A DNA stretch of 64,000 nucleotides, taken from Bettongia penicillata ogilbyi (Eukaryota > Chordata > Mammalia > Diprotodontia > Potoroidae). Below the pieces are notes generated by a model. It was not told the DNA's origin. It was given only the letters and a program-made list of their open reading frames with translations, and did no database searches. Shown here piece after piece: positions 9,369 to 21,314 of the stretch. Location: NCBI GenBank assembly GCA_023548195.1, contig JAJHZJ010000808.1, positions 3,887,182 through 3,951,181 on the forward strand. The letters run 5' to 3'. Position 1 is the stretch's first letter, and each line of letters begins with the position of its first letter. The position numbers and the translations under genes were made by a program.

Positions 9369-9377
9369 TATATAAAG
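9369..9377 (+). promoter_or_regulatory. TATA-like box at the start of A copy 2
   Basis: TATATAAAG, identical to the box at 4,553, in the same position relative to the GC-rich block. Confidence 0.35.
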
Positions 9378-9472
9378 TGCAGGCATTTGAGTGGTAAGGG
9401 AGACATCTCAGGGTCTGGGGGAGCTGCTTGGAAAGGCCAGGAGAAGAGACTTGGACGTTTTGAGAGATAGAC

Positions 9473-10003
9473 ATGAGGTGGTCCTGGACCAGGCTTCTCA
9501 GTCCCCGGATGTTGAGTGCTGGCCTGGGCTGTAGTCTGTGGACCAGTGTGGTGTTTTGTAGGAGCCAAGGCAGGCCTTTAAATTCTCTGGGCTTCCGTGG
9601 CCACCAGAGCAGCCCTCTTGGACCTGAGAGAATTCTGAGGGGTCAGGGTTGTCGTTTTGGTGCCCTGGGACTCCTCTGTGGCCAGGCCAGCCTTTTAGGC
9701 TCCATGGGGACAGTTAACGTCGAAGCCTGCCTTTTCGGGTCTCTGGAGAGAGTCAGGGGCCGACCTTGTCTTTGCACTCTCAGTTCCAGATTAGTCTTGG
9801 CATTTCAGTGGAGAATGGGGCTCTCCAGTGGCCTTTGCAGTTGTCAGGTGAGCCTGAGAATCCTGGCTACTCCTTTCGGTTTGCAGATGAGGCTGAGAGC
9901 TCAGGGTAGATTTCTCTGCTGGACAGTGACTGCAAGTTATATATTTAGGAGACTTTTCATGTCTCAGATGGACGATGTCGAGGCTCTCTCTCCCTCTTTC
10001 TGA
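9473..10003 (+). CDS. Open frame of 176 codons in module A copy 2 (doubtful coding)
   Basis: Identical at the amino-acid level to the frame at 4,657-5,187, so it shows recent homogenisation rather than selection. No known domain. The same caution applies: an 86-codon repeat period and GC richness keep this frame open. Confidence 0.15.
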   Translation: MRWSWTRLLSPRMLSAGLGCSLWTSVVFCRSQGRPLNSLGFRGHQSSPLGPERILRGQGCRFGALGLLCGQASLLGSMGTVNVEACLFGSLERVRGRPCLCTLSSRLVLAFQWRMGLSSGLCSCQVSLRILATPFGLQMRLRAQGRFLCWTVTASYIFRRLFMSQMDDVEALSPSF

Positions 10004-10119
10004 TGATATCCTGCAGACAGTTAAAAGTCCAGAGCATTTCAGTGATCTCAAGTGTGTATCTCTAATATATGTGTACTTGCCAACTCAGAGATCCTGCTTG
10101 AGATCCATGACAAGAAGTG

Positions 10120-10485
10120 AAACACGAAGATCTGAGAGAATTCCAAAAGACTCATGATACTAAATACTACCCACCTGCAGAGAGAGAGCTCTGGCATCAG
10201 AATGCAGACAGAAGTCTCTAATTGCCACTGCTTTTATTTTCTGAGATTGTTCTCAAATTTCTTTTAGGACATGACCAGTGTGGAAGTATGTTTAATGTGA
10301 ATGTACTTGTCTATTCTGTATGAGATTGCCCGCCTTCTGGGTTTGGTTGTATAGAAGGGAGTCAAGGAGGAAAGAAATTTGAAACTTAATACTTTGAAAA
10401 AGCCTTTTGGAAGCTATTTTGACATGCAATTGGGAGAAAAATCAATTATGTTTTAACAATAAATTTATGCATGCTGTTTTTCTTA
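10120..10485 (+). repeat. Module A2, copy 2, internally deleted
   Basis: Joins A directly to the equivalent of 5,884 onward ('gagaattccaaaagactcat'), omitting about 580 bases of A2 that copies 1 and 3 have. The missing part is close to what is found inverted just upstream at 8,655-9,055. The retained end again has an L1-like 3' tail ('gggagaaaaatcaatta'). Confidence 0.6.
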
Positions 10486-11045
10486 CTTTTATTCTATGTA
10501 TGGCAAATGTTGCTGTTTTCATGTTTCAGCATTCATGACCTATGTAGCGCGTCTCATTATAGTAAAGAAGCAGACATGCCTTCTGATGCCTCAATTAATG
10601 ACCTCCCTTTTCTTTAGCGATCCATGGGCCTAGGATTTCTTACATGGAGGAACTCATGATGTGCAATCTTTGTTTTTCCCTACAGTTCCTAGGGAGACTA
10701 CCTTGAGCACATAACCCTGACCCCAGTGGGTAAAATCTAAAGCAAGAGTTATGGGAATAATGGAGAGTTTGTTTGAGAAACCAACTTCAGTTTCACAAGT
10801 TTCTAATCTCCTCGGTCACTGGAAGATTGCTGCTGCTGTAAGATATAGATGCACTTACTTAATCATTTTAGTGCATCCTCTGTTAACCAAGTGCTGACAT
10901 TTGTACTTTTTCCTCTTTTTGTAAAAGAGAAATCAGGTACATGTTTGATGAGAATCGAGTGTGTGGGTCAACCTTATTCTCAATGAGAACACATTCTTAG
11001 CAGGAGGTACTGATAACTTTATCATTGTTTGGTTTAAGAAAAGAC
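10486..11045 (+). repeat. Module B, copy 2
   Basis: Follows the order of copy 1 ('tgttttcatgtttcagcatt', 'ccttgagcacataaccctga', 'gtttgatgagaatcgagtgt', 'attcttagcaggaggt') but is shorter and AT-richer, with a deletion between the 'gagtgtgtgggt' step and the 'caatgagaacacat' step. Confidence 0.6.
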
Positions 11046-11380
11046 ATTACTCTAGAGCTAACACTTATAATGTTCCATAAAGTTCATAAGACACTTTTCA
11101 TAATAATAATTTCCATCATTTTTACAAGGTTATAAAACTCACAAAGCACTTTCAATAATAATAGCTAAATCTTACAGGGTTCTATAAATTCATCAAAATA
11201 CTTAACAATAAGAATAACTAACATTTTCTAAAGGTTTTAAAGCTTAGAAAGCACAGTTAGTAATCATAGTTAACACTTACAAGGTTCTGTAAAGTTCACA
11301 AAACCCTGTTAATGATAATAATAGCTAACACTTATAAAGTGCTTTAAAGTTCACAAAGCACTTTTAATAATGATACTCAG
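11046..11380 (+). repeat. Module C array, copy 2
   Basis: About six half-units of the same alternating type as 7,130-7,945, ending with the least diverged unit, 'taacacttataaagtgcttt' plus 'aaagttcacaaagcactttt', which matches the SINE-derived unit at 59,160-59,250. Confidence 0.65.
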
Positions 11381-11559
11381 TTTCCTTTATAAGGTGAGGG
11401 GAATAGAGGGAGAGAAAAAAAATTTCAAACTCAAACCCTTTTATAAGTGAATGTAAAAATCTATCTTTACATGTAAGTGGAAAACGTTCAATACTATTAA
11501 ATGGAAAAAACAAAATATTTAATTTAGTTATGGAATGTGAAATTTTTTTTACTTTCCTA
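11381..11559 (+). repeat. Module D, copy 1
   Basis: Paralogue of 32,005-32,190: 'ttataaggtgaggggaatag', 'aaatctatctttacatgtaa' and 'gtggaaaa' occur in the same order. It carries an L1-like 'gggagaaa..aatttcaaactc' piece. It is the host of the HAL1 complex that follows. Confidence 0.6.
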
Positions 11560-12793
11560 AAATAATCATATTCTTTTTTTAATATAAATTTATTTAATTA
11601 ACTTTTTACATTCATTTTCACAAAATTTTGGGTTCCAAATTTTCTCCCCATTTGTCCCCTCGCCCCACCCCAATACACCAAGCATTCTAATTTTCCCTAA
11701 CACCAATCTGCCCTCTCTTCTATCATCCCTCCCTTCTCTTGTCCCCATCTTCTCTTTTGTCCTGTAGGGCCAGATGACTTTCTATTCCCCATTAACTGTA
11801 TTTCTTATTTCCTAGTAGCAAGAACAATACTCAACAGTTGTTCCTAAAACTTTGAGTTCCAAATTCTCCCCATCCCTCCCTCCCCATCCATTCCCTTTGG
11901 GAAGGCAGGCAATTCAATATAGGCCATATCTGTGTAGTTTTGCAAATGACTTCCCTGATAGTCGTGTTGTGTAAGACTAACTGTATTTTCCTCCATCCTA
12001 TCCTGCCCTCCATTGTTTCAATTCTTTCTTTTGATCCTGTCCCTCCCTGAGTGTTGACTTCAAGTTGCTCCCTCCTCCCATTGCCCTCCCTTCCATCATC
12101 CTCCCCACCCTGCTTATCTCCTTCTCCCCCACTTTCCTGTACTGTAAGATAGGTTTTCATACCGAAATGAGTGTGCATTTTATTCCTTCCTTTAGTCGAA
12201 GGTGATGAGGGTAAACTTCATGTTTTTTTCTCAGCTCTCCTCTTTTTCCCTCCACTAAAAAGTCATCTGCTTGCCTCTTGAATGAGAGATAATTTACCCC
12301 ATTCCATTTCACCCTCTCTCCTCCCACTACATTTCTCTCTCACCATTTACCTTAATTTCTTTTAAGATATGATCCCATCCTATTCAATTCACTCTGTGCT
12401 CTCTGTCTCTGTATATGCATGCATGTGTGTATGTGTGTGTGGTCCCACCAACTACCCAGATACTGAAAAATTTTAAGAGTTACAAATATTGTCTTTCCAT
12501 GTAGGAATGTAAACAGTTCAACTTTAGTAAGTCCCTTATGACTTCTCCTTGCTGTTTACTTTTTCATGCTGAGCCTGCGAGACGGCCCTGCCCCACCCTG
12601 CTCCACTGCTGAAGGCCTCTGCATAAAGCCCCTGAGGAGGCCGAGCCTGGGAGGCGGCCCTGCCCCCACCCCAGCACCAGAACTAAAGCTTGCTGCGGGA
12701 AAGCCCATTTGAACCTCAGACCCCAAGCACTAGCTGGGCGGATCTAGGCGAGGGTGGACAGGAATCTCAGAAGTCAAGTAACTGGCTGGGAAA

Positions 12794-13888
12794 ATGCCCA
12801 GAAAAGGGAAGGAAAATAAGACTATAGAGAGTTTTTTCCAACAAATGCAAATGATCCCAACATTCGGATCTGATGACGAGGACGTATTCTCGCCATCGGG
12901 GAAAGATGTGGAGGGCGGGGCCTCAGTACCCCAGACACCCCAGGGGGATGTCAGGTGGGCTCAGGCCTTGGAAGAGCTCAAAAAGGATTTTGAAAAGCAA
13001 GTTAGACAGGTGGAGGAAAAGCTGGGAAGAGAAATGAGAGAGATGCAAGAAAAGTATGAAAAACGGGTCAATACCTTGGTTAAGGAGACCCAAAAAAATG
13101 CTGAAGAAAATAATACCTTGAAGACTAGGCTCACTCAATTGGCAAAAGAGGTTCAAAAAGCCAATGAGGAGAAAAATGCTTTCAAAAGCAGAATTAGCCA
13201 AATGGAAAAAGAGGTTCAAAAGCTCACTGAAGAAAATAGTTCTCTCAAAATTAGAATGGAACAGATGGAGTCTAATGACTTTACGAGAAACCAAGAAATC
13301 ACCAAACAAAACCAAAAGAATGAAAAAATGGAAGAGAATGTGAAATATCTCATGGGAAAAAACAACTGACCCGGAAAATAGATCCAGGAGAGACAATTTA
13401 AAAATTATGGGACTACCTGAAAGTCATGATCAAAAAAAGAGCCTAGACATCATCTTCCCACGAAATTATCAAGGAAAACTGCCCTGAGATTCTAGAACCA
13501 GAGGGCAAAATAAGTATTGAAAGAATCCATCGATCACCACCTGAAAGAGATCCAAAATGAGAAACTCCTGGGAACATTGTGGCCAAATTCCAGAACTCCC
13601 AGCTCAAGGAGAAAATCTTGCAAGCAGCTAGAAAGAAACAATTCCAGTACTGTGGAAATACAATCAGGATAACTCAAGATCTAGCAGCTTCTACATTAAG
13701 AGAGGCATGGAAGGGCGTGGAATAGGATATTCCAGAAGTCAAAGGAACTAGGACTCAAACCAAGAATCACCTACCCAGCTATACTGAGTATAATACTTCA
13801 GGGGAAGATATGGTCTTTCAATGAAACAGAGGACTTTCAAGCATTCTTGATGAAAAGACCAGAGCTGAAAAGAAAATTTGACTTCTAA
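12794..13888 (+). pseudogene. HAL1 H2 ORF1, frameshifted
   Basis: The first 191 codons are open: MPRKGKENKTIESFF, an acidic stretch, then a long coiled coil. That coil contains three successive 21-residue (three-heptad) units, ENNTLKTRLTQLAKEVQKANE, EKNAFKSRISQMEKEVQKLTE and ENSSLKIRMEQ, ending at LMGKNN. One extra A in the run at 13,359-13,364 shifts the frame. The downstream ENRSRRDNLKIMGLPESHD RNA-binding segment and the KRPELKRKFDF end at 13,888 are still readable in the other frames, with an extra stop near 13,478. The best preserved ORF1 in the window, but not intact. Confidence 0.8.
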
Positions 13889-14031
13889 ACACAAGAATGA
13901 GAAGAAGCATGAAAAAGTAAACAGCAAAGAGAAGTCTTAAGGGACTTACCAGAAGTGAACTGTTTACATTTCTACATGGAAAGACAATATTTGTAACTCT
14001 TAAAACTTTTAAGTATCTGGGGTAGTTGGTG

Positions 14032-14101
14032 GGACCACACACACACATGTACATGCATGCATGCACACACACATACACACATGCACACACACACACAGAG
14101 A
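14032..14101 (+). repeat. (CA)n microsatellite inside HAL1 3' untranslated region
   Basis: Interrupted CA run with ATGCATGC islands. The same position in the other HAL1 copies also holds a CA/TG run (12,415-12,442, 21,095-21,180 and 36,666-36,699), so the repeat belongs to the element. Confidence 0.8.
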
Positions 14102-14940
14102 CAGAGAGCACAGAGTGAATTGAATAGGAATGGGACCATAGCTTAAAAGAAATTAAGGTAAATGGTGAGAGAGAAATGTAGTGGGAGGAAAGAGGGTGAA
14201 ATGGAATGGGGTAATTATATGTCATTTAAGAGGCAAGTAGGAGACTTTTTAGTGGAGGGATAAGGAGGAGAGCTGAGAAAAAAAAGAAAAAACAAGAAGT
14301 TTACCCTCATCACATTTGACTAAAGGAAGGAATAAAATGCACACTCATTTTGGTATGAAAACCTATCTTACAGTATAGGAGAGTGGGGGAGAAGGAGATA
14401 AGCAAGGGGGGGGGGATGATGGAAGGGAGGGCAAAGGGAGGAGGGGAGCAATTTGAAGTCAAGACTTGGGGAGGGACAGGATCAAAAGACAGAAGAGAAA
14501 CAATGAGGGGCAGAATAGGATGGAGGGTAATTCAGTTAGTCTTACACAACACGACTATCAGGGAAGTCATTTGCAAAATTACACAGATAGGGGCCTATAT
14601 TGAATTGCCTGCCTTCCCAAAGGGAATGGGTGGGGAGGGAGGGATGGGGAGAATTTGGAACTCAAAGTTTTAGGAACAACTGTCTAGTATTGCTGTTGCT
14701 ACTAGGAAAGAAGACATACAGTTAATGAGGAATAGAAAAGTCATCTGGCCCTACAGGAGAAAACAGAAGATGGAGACAAGAGAAGGGAGGGATGACAGAA
14801 GAGAGGGCAGATTGGTGTTAGGGGAAAATTAGATTGCTTCGGGTATTGGGGTGGGGGGAGGGGCTAAAAGGAGAGAAAATTTGGAACCCAAAATTTTGTG
14901 AAAATGAATGTAAAAAGTTAAATAAATAAAAAAAAAAAAT

Positions 14941-15610
14941 TTCATGAAAGATTATGTCCAGGCTCTTTTTTTTGATCATGACTTTCAGGTAGTCCCATAA
15001 TTTTTAAATTGTCTCTCCTGGATCTATTTTCCAGGTCAGTTGTTTTTTCCCATGAGATATTTCACATTCTCTTCCATTTTTTCATTCTTTTGGTTTTGTT
15101 TGGTGATTTCTTGGTTTCTCATAAAGTCATTAGACTCCATCTGTTTCATTCTAATTTTGAGAGAACTATTTTCTTCAGTGAGCTTTTGAACCTCTTTTTC
15201 CATTTGGCTCATTCTGCTTTTGAAAGCATTCTTCTCCTCATTAGCTTTTTGAACCTCTTTTGCTAATTGAGTGAGCCTATTTTTCAAGGTGTTATTTTCT
15301 TCAGCATTTTTTTGGGTCTCCTTTACCAAGGTATTGACCCGTTTTTCATGCTTTTCTTGCATCACTCTCATTTCTCTTCCCAGTTTTTCCTCCACCTGTC
15401 TAACCTGATTTTCAAAATCCTTTCTGAGCTCTTCCATGGCCTGAGCCACCGGACATCCACCTGGGATATCTGGGATACAGAGGCCCCAACCTCCACGTCT
15501 TTCCTTGATGGTAAGAATAGTTCCTTGTCATCAGAACTGAAAGGTGGGAACATCTGTCCCCCAAGAAAGTAGCTTTCTATGGTCTTATTTTCCTTCCCTT
15601 TTCTGGGCAT
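14941..15610 (-). pseudogene. HAL1 H1 ORF1 relic (L1 ORF1 protein-like)
   Basis: L1 ORF1 proteins are RNA-binding chaperones with a coiled coil, an RRM and a C-terminal domain. Here translation starts MPRKGKENKTIESYF at 15,610. A frameshift near 15,449 moves the coiled coil (about 130 residues of heptads, LTQLAKEVQKANEEKNAF type) into another frame. The relic stops after the DQKK..LDI.FHE segment at 14,941, where ORF1 is interrupted. Not functional. Confidence 0.75.
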
Positions 15611-17118
15611 TTTCCCAGCCAGTTACTTGACTTCTGAGATTCCTGTCCACCCCCGCCTAGATCTGCCCAGCTAGTGCTTGGGGTCTGAGAGGCAAATGCT
15701 GCTCCCCAGCCTTGGGGCTTTTAGTGGCAGGCACGGCTGCTATTCAATTTTAGTTCTTGTGCTCAGGTTGGGGCAGGGCCGCCTCCCAGGCTCAGTTCCC
15801 TCAGGGGGTTTATGCGCAGACCTTCGGTAATGGACCCGAGCCCTGTCTACTCTGGGAGTTCTTGGCCACTACTGCTTCTGCTGCTGCTGCTGCCTCTGCC
15901 TCCCAAGGGGACCCAAGTCAGGAGACACCCCGCTCCCCTCTTGGCCAGCCCAGAAGTCTCTCTCACTGACCTGTAGCTCCTGTGGGTGGAGGGACCTTCA
16001 CAGCCGCTGGAGGTTCCGTGCCTGAAGCCTGCTCGGATCTGCTTCTCTAGGGCTGCGCAGCCAGGGCAGCGCAGGGGTGGACTCCGCATCCGGTGGCTTT
16101 GGGGTCGGTTTTTCAGGGCTCTCTGGAACGGAAATCTCTTCTACTGTCTTCCTGCATGGCTTGGACTGCTCCAGAATTTGTGGGGAATTCTTTTTACAGA
16201 AAATTTATAGGCTGTGGGTTCGGAGCTAGCATACGTGAGTCTTTCTACTCCGCCATCTTGGCTCCTCCCCTCCAAATAATCATATTCTTAAAAAGCTTAT
16301 TAGTATGAGGACTTCTGGGAGGCATGGTGGCAGAGTAGGAAGAAAGTAGTTCTCTCTCTCCCTTATTGACCTCTAAAAACCCAGAAAACATTTCCCAAGG
16401 AAAAATTCCAGAACCACTTAATCAGCACAAAAACAGGGTGCAACATTCTTATCCTGGCCAGCTTTTAATCTTAGAGGCTTGGGGGATTAAAGGGAAAGGT
16501 CCCTCTTTCTGTGGTGGAAAGGGAGCAGTACAGGATGGTAGATATTCCAGTTAGCCAGCCCTAAGAGTGGCAGATCCTGATCTTCAGGGTAGTGGAGCAG
16601 GCAATTGGCAGCACTAGGACATGCCACACCTCCCTCTCCAGTTCTTTGTCACATGTAGGGGAACTGGTAGACTCTAACTTGGAAAATCTCCATGTATAGA
16701 GGTGGGTAGGCAACCTCCAGATGCAAAATCTCCCCCATGCTTCAGCAAAACTCCAGAAAGTACAACTCCAGGCAAGCTGCCTTCCTTCAGCAACAAATCT
16801 TTCTTTGTTTCATAGTAGTGCAGGTGAGGAGGCTTCCCCTAAGAGCCAGAATGCTCCCCCACCAGCTTCATTGTAGCCCCAGGGAAATGTAGAAAAACTC
16901 TACCTGAACTCAACATACACCGCATACTAAGACCATGACCTCAGCTTAGCACAAGGCAAATTGTCATACCCCTACAGTTGCCAGGTGCCATCACCTGAGG
17001 CCCCAACATACAAAGCCAGGGACCAGGTCCCTAGCCCCCAGTATAAGAATTGTGGGACAGTGCCCCTGTACTCCAGCAGGAGAGCTCAATTTTGAAAGCC
17101 AGGAAATAGGGAAACACC

Positions 17119-18190
17119 ATAAGCAAAAAGCAGAAACAGACAATGATCATACATTCTTTCTTTGGGATCAGGAAGCATCAAAACCGAAATTCAGAAGAGA
17201 ACATCATTATCATTATATCCACATATGAAACCTGCAAGGGTAATATAAACTGGTCTGAAGCCCCACAAGCCTTCTGGAAGGAACTCAGGAAGGATTTTAA
17301 AAGTCAAATAATATTGGTAGGAGAAAAATTGGAAAAAGAAGTGAGAGGTATGAAAGAGAGAGTAAGTAGTTTGGAAAAGGAAGGACAAAAATTTACTGTA
17401 GAAAGCTACTTCTTAAAAAGTAGAATTTGCCAAGTGGAGAAGGAGACACAAAATCTCACTGAAGAGATCAGTTCCTAAAAATGAGAAATGGTCAAATGGA
17501 GGTACAAAAGCTACTTGATGAAAACAATTTATTAAAATTAGAATTAAGCAAGTGTAAGCTAATGACTCTATGAGACATCAAGCATCAGGGAAACAAAGCC
17601 AAAAGAATGAAAAAATAGAATAAAACATAAAATACCTCGTTGGAAAAAAAACTGACCTGGAAAATAGATCCAGGAGAGATAATTTAAGAATTACTGTTCT
17701 ACATGAAAACCATGATGAAAAAGAGAACCTAGACAGCATCTTTCATGAAATCATCCAGGCAAATTGCTCTGAGGTACTAGAACCAGAGGGTAAAATAGTC
17801 ATTGAAAGAATCCACCAATCACCTACTGAAAGAGATACTAAATTGAAAACACTAAGCAATATTGTGACCAAATTATTATTGTCAATGATAAGGAGAAAAT
17901 ATTGCAAGCAACCAGAAAGAAACAATTTAAATATCCTGGAACCACAGTTAAGATTATGGAGGACCTTGCATGTTCCACATGAAAATATCTGAGGCCTTGA
18001 AATATGCTATTTTGTAAGGCAAAGGAGCTTGGATTACAGCCATGAATCAACTATCCAGCAAAAATTAGCATAATCTTTCAGTGGAGGAGATGAACATTCA
18101 TTGAAATAAGGGACTTACAATCCTTCCTGATGGAAAGACCAGAGCACAGCATAAAATTTGATCTTCAAATGCAAGACTCAAGAGACACAT
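17119..18190 (+). pseudogene. L1 ORF1 relic (first copy)
   Basis: The start codon seen in the second copy (ATG at 33,034) is ATA here. A coiled-coil segment is readable at 17,230-17,480 (EKLEKEVRGMKERVSSLEKE). The RNA-binding region is readable as ENRSRRDNLRITV..NHDEKENLDSIFHEI near 17,660-17,760, followed by EPEGKIVIERIHQSPTERD. Several frameshifts and stops separate the pieces. L1 ORF1 normally binds L1 RNA as a trimer; this one cannot. Confidence 0.7.
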
Positions 18191-18982
18191 AAAAAGGTAA
18201 ACTGGAAAAACATGTTATTCAATAAGGGCAAACAAGATGCATCCCTACATGGGAAGGTGATATGTGTAACTCTTAAGAACTGTATCTTTATTATGACATT
18301 TGGAAGGAATATACATAGACAGAGGGCATGGGTATAAGTTGACTTTGATGTGATGATAAAAAAAATCTAATTGTGTTGAAAAGAAAGTGTACAGGGAGAA
18401 GAGGAAAGGAGGTGCCAGAAAAGGGTAAATTATATCACATGAAGAGGTACAAAGATCTATTACTGTAAGGGAAAGAAGAGAGGGAGATAAGCTTTGTTTG
18501 AACCTTACTCTCATCAAATTTGACTCAAAGAAGGAATAACATACTCAGGTAGGTATAGAAATCTTACTCTATAGGAAGTAGGAGGGGAAAGGGTAAAGAA
18601 AAAAGAGGGTATGGATAGAAGTGAGGGAAGAAGTAGTAAAGGAAAAGGGAAAGAAAAGAGAGGGAGCTGACAGAAGGTCAGGCAGATTGAGGGAGGTTAG
18701 TGTTCAAAAACAAAACTCTAGTGAGGAGGGAAAAGGAGAAAAGTCCAAGGGAAATAGTATGGAGAGATAGACAGAGATAGCAATCCTAACTGTGAATATA
18801 AATGGGATGAAGTCTCATAACAAACAAGTGGATAGCAGAGTGGACTAAAAACCATTCTCCTATGATATGTTGTTTACAAGAAACACCTTTGAAGCAGAGG
18901 GATATACACAGAGTAAAGATAAAAGGTTGGAGTAGCCTATATGATGCTTCAGCTAAGGTAAAAAAAAAAAAAGCTGGGGTAG

Positions 18983-19452
18983 TGTATTGCCAAGGCAATA
19001 TTCATAACACTGGTGGTGACTATAAATATGCCGGCATAGTTCTCAATCACAAAGTATAAGAGAATCTCCATATAGCAGACTGAGGAAAGCCATTTATTCA
19101 ACACCAGAGAGCCAAATCCCAGAAGCAGAAAGTTAAATCTGTGATGGTAGCCAAGAAGTCAATACACCTTGTCAGTGCAGGGGGCAAAGTCATTCCCAAA
19201 CATCCTCCCCTCTGCTGAGGCTTTCTCACAAGCAAACAGTCACAAGCCTTGCTATGCCTGCTGGCCCACATCCTCTCTCCTCTGCCCTGAATACTTTCAC
19301 TCACTTCCTCACTGCTCCATCTTTTCTGTTCCACCCAGTCAGCAACTCCTCCCACCACATGTGACTTGGCCTTCCAGGTGATTTAAGCAGGCCACATGGC
19401 CCTATTAATGAATGAGGAAGATCTTTCCATTTCCACTTAAATTGCTATTACA
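18983..19452 (-). mobile_element. Solo LTR inserted in the L1 endonuclease region, minus strand
   Basis: The ends are TGTATTGCCAA and TTGCTATTACA on the plus strand, an inverted TG...CA pair. The length of 470 bp suits an LTR. On the minus strand it has a TTGAATAAATGG polyadenylation signal (plus 19,090-19,102) about 110 bases before its 3' end. The flanking 5-mers GGTAG and GGCAC (GGTAC in the second copy) suggest a decayed 5-bp target duplication. The same LTR at the same L1 site in the second unit shows insertion before the unit duplicated. A related sequence was retroposed into HAL1 H4 at 35,523. Confidence 0.65.
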
Positions 19453-21094
19453 GGCACCAAACCTGGTCTCAGACAATGCAAAAGCAACAATAGATCTAAT
19501 TAAAAGAGATAAGGAAGGAAGGTACATCCTGATAAATATTACCAAAGACAATGAAGTAATATGATTACTAAACATATATGTACCAAGTGGTATAGCATCC
19601 AAATTCTTAGAGGAGAAGTTAAAGGAGTCACAGGAGGAAATAGAGAGCAAAACTACATCAGTTTGGTTATCTAACCCTCAACCTAACCTTAGAGCTAGAT
19701 AAGTCTAGGCACAAAACAAACAAGAAAGGAATTAAGGAGGTGACTCGAATTTTAGAAAAGTTAGATATGATAGCCTCTGAAGAAAACTGAATGGAAAAAG
19801 AAAGGAATACACCTTTTTCTTCATGATACATGGAACCTGCACAAAAACTGATTATGTATTAGGGCTTAAAAACCTCATAATCCAATGTAGAAAGGCAGAA
19901 ATATTAAATACATCCTTTTCAGATCATGATGCAATAAAAACTACATGTAATAATGGGTCTTGGAGAGAGAAACTAAAAATAAATTGGAAACTAAGTAATC
20001 AAATCCTAAAAAATAAATGAGTCAAACAATAAATCATAGTAACAATAAATAACTGCATCCATGAGAATGATAGCAATGAGACAACATGCTAAAACTTATG
20101 GAATGAAGCAAAAGCATTTTATAGGGAACTATAATGTTCTGAAAGCTTACATGAGTAAAACAGTGAAAGAAGAGATCAATGAATTGGGCATGCAACTGAA
20201 AAAGTTAGAAAAAGGAAAAACTATAAATCCTCAATTAAATGCCAAATTTGAAATTCTTTTTTTAAAATTTTTTTTAAAATTTATTTAACTGTTAGCATTC
20301 ATTTTCACAAAATTTTGGATTCCAAATTTTCTCCCCTTTTATCCCCTGCCCCCACCGCAAAACACCAAGCATTCTAATTGTCCCTATCATTGATCTGCCC
20401 TCTCTTCTAACATCCCTCCCTTTCCTTGTCCCCATCTTCTCTTTTGTCCTGTAGGGCCAGATAACTTTCTGTACCCCATTTCCTGTATTTCTTATTTCCT
20501 AGTAGCAAGAACAATACTCAACAGTTGTTCCTAAAACTTTGACTTCCAACTTATCTTCATCCCTCCCTCCCCACCCATTCCCTTTGGGAAGCAAGCAATT
20601 CAATATAGGCCATATCTGTGTAGTTTTGCAAATGACTTCAATAATAGTCATGTTGTGTAAGACTAACTATATTTCCCTCCATCCTATCCTGCCCTGCATT
20701 GCTTCTGTTCTCTCTTTGGATCCTGTCCCTCCCCAAGAGTGTTGACTTCTAATTGCTCCCTCCTCCCACTACCCTCCCTTCCATCATCCCCCCCAACCTG
20801 CTTATCCTCTACTCCCCAACTTTTATGTATTGTAAGATAGGTTTTCATACCAAAATGAGTGTGCATTTTATTCCTTCCTCTAGTCGAATTGATGAGAGTA
20901 AGCTTCATGTTTTTCTCTCACCTCTCCTCTTTTTCCCTCCATTGAAAAGTCTTTTGCTTGCCTCTTTTATGAGAGATAATTTGCCCCATTCCATTTCTCC
21001 CTTTCTCCTCCCAATATATTTCTCTCTTACCACTTAATTTCATTTTTTTAAAGATATGATCCCATCCTATTCAATTCACTCTGTGCTCTCTGTC

Positions 21095-21180
21095 TTTGTA
21101 TGTGTGTGCATGTGTGTATGTGTGTGTGCATGTGTGTGTGTGTGCGTGTGTGTGTGTGTATGTATGTGTGTGTGTGTGTA
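21095..21180 (+). repeat. (TG)n microsatellite in HAL1 H3 3' untranslated region
   Basis: Mixed TG/TATG/GCATG run of about 85 bases, at the same place in the element as in H1, H2 and H4. Confidence 0.85.
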
Positions 21181-21314
21181 ATCCCACCAACTACCCAGAT
21201 ACTGAAAAGCTTCAAGAGTTACAAATATTGTCTTTCCATGTAGGAATGTGAACAGTTCAACTTTAGTAAGTCCTTTATGACTTCTCTTTGCTGTTTACCT
21301 TTTTATGCTTCTCT

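Larger units (their letters stand above)
9357..10119 (+). repeat. Module A, copy 2
   Basis: Essentially identical to 4,541-5,303, including TATATAAAG at 9,369, both donor-like sites and the 176-codon frame. The differences I see are confined to the last ~60 bases. The flanks on both sides are much more diverged, or missing, so the identity looks like a recent gene-conversion patch rather than a young duplication of the entire unit. Confidence 0.7.
12570..14940 (+). mobile_element. HAL1-type element H2, plus strand, nested in H1
   Basis: A 5'-truncated HAL1 (starts in the GC-rich 5' untranslated region near 12,570) with ORF1, a full 3' untranslated region and a tail of AAATAAATA plus ten A. 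TTCATG flanks both ends, a short target-duplication candidate. It lies exactly where H1 lost part of ORF1; pre-insertion H1 probably already had a deletion joined at CATGAAA. It and H1 give an inverted repeat of about 1 kb of 3' untranslated sequence. Confidence 0.7.
11576..16273 (-). mobile_element. HAL1-type (ORF1-only L1) element H1, minus strand, broken
   Basis: Perfect 16-bp target duplications AAATAATCATATTCTT flank it at 11,560-11,575 and 16,274-16,289. On the minus strand it opens with a GGAGGAGCCAAGATGGCGG 5' end and a GC-rich 5' untranslated region. An ORF1 relic follows, then a 3' untranslated region ending in a short A-rich tail at 11,576. There is no ORF2, as in half-L1 elements. 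The C-terminal part of ORF1 is missing where the plus-strand element H2 sits. The orthologous site at 32,185 has no insertion, so H1 is younger than the large duplication. Confidence 0.8.

Noticed and set aside
12923..13396. 157-codon minus-strand frame (Phe/Leu-rich)
   Set aside because: Antisense shadow of the HAL1 coiled coil; Lys/Glu heptads read backwards give Phe/Leu/Ser.
11576..14940. H1/H2 pair as a twin-priming inversion of a single L1
   Set aside because: Both parts carry their own full 3' untranslated region and tail, so two separate insertions are needed.
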